From Paractinoplanes rishiriensis (GTDB lineage: Bacteria; Actinomycetota; Actinomycetes; Mycobacteriales; Micromonosporaceae), in NCBI RefSeq assembly GCF_016862375.1, contig NZ_BOMV01000073.1, forward strand, positions 1 to 64,000: 64,000 nt of DNA. Direction: 5' to 3'. Positions 62,913 through 64,000 of this stretch are shown here, one piece after another. The position numbers were made by a program, and so were the translations under genes. The notes beneath the pieces were generated by a model that did no database searches, was not told where the DNA came from, and saw only the letters and a program-made list of their open reading frames with translations. Position 1 is the first letter of the stretch, and every line of letters begins with the position of its first letter.

Positions 62913-63766
62913 ACACCAAGACTGACAAGACATTGCTGATCCTTACCGCCCTGTTCGTGGGTGGACTCGCGGTGGTCGCGGGCGCGATCAGCTTCGACCA
63001 CATGCGGGAGCTGGCCACCCACCACGATCAGACCGGGTGGAAGTCGTACGCGTTCCCGATCAGCGTGGATGGCCTAGAGATCGTGGCCAGCCTCTACCTG
63101 GTCGCGCAGCGACGCGCCGGGCGCCCGACCGGGTGGGTTCCGTGGGTGGCGCTGATCGTCGGCACCGCCGCGAGCCTCGCCGCGAACGTCGCCGTGGGCG
63201 GCGCCGATCCGGTCGGCAAGGCGCTTGCCGGGTGGCCGGCGCTGTCCATGCTCGTGTCCGTGAAGCTGTTGTTCGCCATGTTGGATCATGAAACACGAGA
63301 TGATCAGCGGACGATCGTCCGGGACGATCAGCAGACGGTTCGAGACGATCAGCGGACGTCCGGGACCGTCCCGGCCGACCCGGAGATCGTCCGGCGGAGC
63401 GGACGGGACGACGCGGCACCGTCCGCGACCGTCCCGGCCGACCGGTCGGCCGACACACCGACTACAACCGCCCCGGGCGGCAGTGGGCACCCGGGCGGCC
63501 CGGCGGCACCGATCGACGTGCGCACCGTGGCGCACCTTATTCCGGCCGCGCGGGCGGCCCGCGCCACGCTCGCTGAGACTGGCCTGTCGCTGTCGCGGGA
63601 CCACCTTGCCGACGTCATGCGCGACGAGGGGCACGGCGTGTCAAACGAACGCGCGTCACTCCTGCTCAAGATGCTCAAGGCCGAACAGGACGTGACCGCG
63701 ATCGAACCGGGCACCATCCCACCTCGATCGCAAGAACCGGAAACGCTAACGGAGGTGGTGGCCTAA
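62909..63766 (+). CDS. DUF2637 membrane protein of an integrative element
   Basis: 285 residues. Four predicted N-terminal helices (LLILTALFVGGLAVVAGAISF, YAFPISVDGLEIVASLYLVA, WVPWVALIVGTAASLAANVAV, GWPALSMLVSVKLLFAML) match DUF2637, a family found beside transfer and replication genes of actinomycete plasmids and integrative elements. A repeated RDDQxT linker and a C-terminal helix-turn-helix-like segment (AARATLAETGLSLSRDHLADVMRDEGHGVSNERASLLLKML) follow. GTG start, coupled to the preceding gene. Confidence 0.82.
   Translation: MNTKTDKTLLILTALFVGGLAVVAGAISFDHMRELATHHDQTGWKSYAFPISVDGLEIVASLYLVAQRRAGRPTGWVPWVALIVGTAASLAANVAVGGADPVGKALAGWPALSMLVSVKLLFAMLDHETRDDQRTIVRDDQQTVRDDQRTSGTVPADPEIVRRSGRDDAAPSATVPADRSADTPTTTAPGGSGHPGGPAAPIDVRTVAHLIPAARAARATLAETGLSLSRDHLADVMRDEGHGVSNERASLLLKMLKAEQDVTAIEPGTIPPRSQEPETLTEVVA
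63296..63361 (+). repeat. In-frame tandem repeat in the DUF2637 gene
   Basis: Three units of 24, 21 and 21 bases encode RDDQRTIV, RDDQQTV and RDDQRTS. Each contains GATCAGC. The repeat lies between the membrane part and the C-terminal helical domain. Confidence 0.75.
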
Positions 63767-63790
63767 TACGCCAGCCGTAGATCGTGATGG

Positions 63791-64000
63791 TTATGGATGT
63801 TGGTGCTGGTAGTGGCTGATTTTGGCGCGGTGTTGGTGGCGACGTTGCCAGGTTGACCAGGTGTCCGGGCAGGCGATGCGGCTGGCGGTTCGATGACGTG
63901 GACGACCAGCAGGTGCCGGATTTCGTTGCAGGTCAATGCGATCAGCCCGTCTGGTGGTGGGGTGCGGGTCTGAATGGGTGCAAGGCTTGCCCGCTTCCGT
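63791..64000 (-). pseudogene. Transposase remnant (IS701/IS4-like C-terminus), frameshifted and cut by window edge
   Basis: On the minus strand one frame reads LIALTCNEIRHLLVVHVIEPP, a typical DDE-transposase C-terminal segment of actinomycete insertion sequences. A second frame continues RTASRIACPDTWSTWQRRHQHRAK to a TAA at 63791-63793 (WSTWQRRHQxRA is the usual ending). The two parts require a frameshift near 63890. The upstream part is outside the window. Confidence 0.65.

Larger units (their letters stand above)
62173..64000 (+). mobile_element. Fragment of an integrative-conjugative-type element with decayed transposase
   Basis: From the point where the SARP gene is cut to the window end, the content is typical of actinomycete integrative elements: a GC hairpin-rich non-coding stretch, a small gene coupled to a DUF2637 membrane gene, and a transposase remnant on the other strand. 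No integrase, excisionase or replication gene is within the window, and the other end is not seen. The exact boundary is inferred from loss of AfsR homology. Confidence 0.55.

Overview
The window is high-GC actinobacterial chromosome. GTG/TTG starts, GGAGG-type ribosome binding sites, frequent 4-base ATGA/GTGA overlaps, secreted CBM2 and ricin-lectin proteins, LAL and SARP regulators, an F420-type oxidoreductase and a DUF2637 mobile-element gene all point to Micromonosporaceae (Actinoplanes-like). This is an inference from gene content, not a database match. It is an accessory-rich region dominated by secreted polysaccharide- and protein-active enzymes, signalling proteins and stress functions.

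Layout. 1-6.8 kb: a truncated nhaA and a glycosyltransferase, each behind the same short leader; a ctpF-type P-type ATPase behind a DosR-like box; a wrecked chemoreceptor gene. 6.8-11.3 kb: tyrosine/homogentisate catabolism operon (hppD, hmgA, unknown, fahA). 11.5-15.5 kb: an exopolysaccharide-type operon (GH16 lipoprotein, processive GT2, HlyD-like protein, pyrophosphatase-like protein lacking key acidic residues). 15.5-18 kb: two divergent secreted proteases with carbohydrate-binding-type modules. 18-26 kb: a GGDEF-EAL protein, GNAT, MFS, and a large coiled-coil protein that interrupts an M15 peptidase motif set and carries an N-terminal motif typical of contractile-injection cargo. 26-30 kb: a second nhaA with the same leader, a CBS-BON protein, a PPOX-family protein. 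30-34 kb: secreted and membrane proteins of unknown role.

33.8-39 kb is a compact operon of a LAL regulator, an APH-fold kinase, a macrolide-type glycosyltransferase and a small membrane protein, probably a drug-inactivation unit. 39.2-42.6 kb holds two convergent haem peroxidases, one cyclooxygenase-like, sharing a bidirectional terminator. 42.7-49.7 kb is a plant-polysaccharide region: beta-mannanase with a coupled AraC regulator, a frameshifted pectinesterase and, divergent from it, a single polypeptide joining an ECF sigma factor, zinc-finger segment, membrane helix and extracytoplasmic beta-helix. 50-56.3 kb is signalling: a second GGDEF-EAL protein, two MEDS-domain partner-switching proteins and a two-component system. 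56.4-61.2 kb: an AhpD-like protein, a membrane protein and a membrane-anchored multicopper oxidase in one operon, then secreted GH-like and ricin-lectin proteins. From 61.3 kb an AfsR/SARP regulator is cut at its P-loop by what looks like an integrative-conjugative element fragment with DUF2637 genes and a decayed transposase.

Shared regulatory sequences link some of these units: one leader precedes three genes, DosR-like boxes precede ctpF and the CBS-BON gene, and a 25-28 bp motif recurs upstream of GH16, both peroxidases and the F420-type oxidoreductase.
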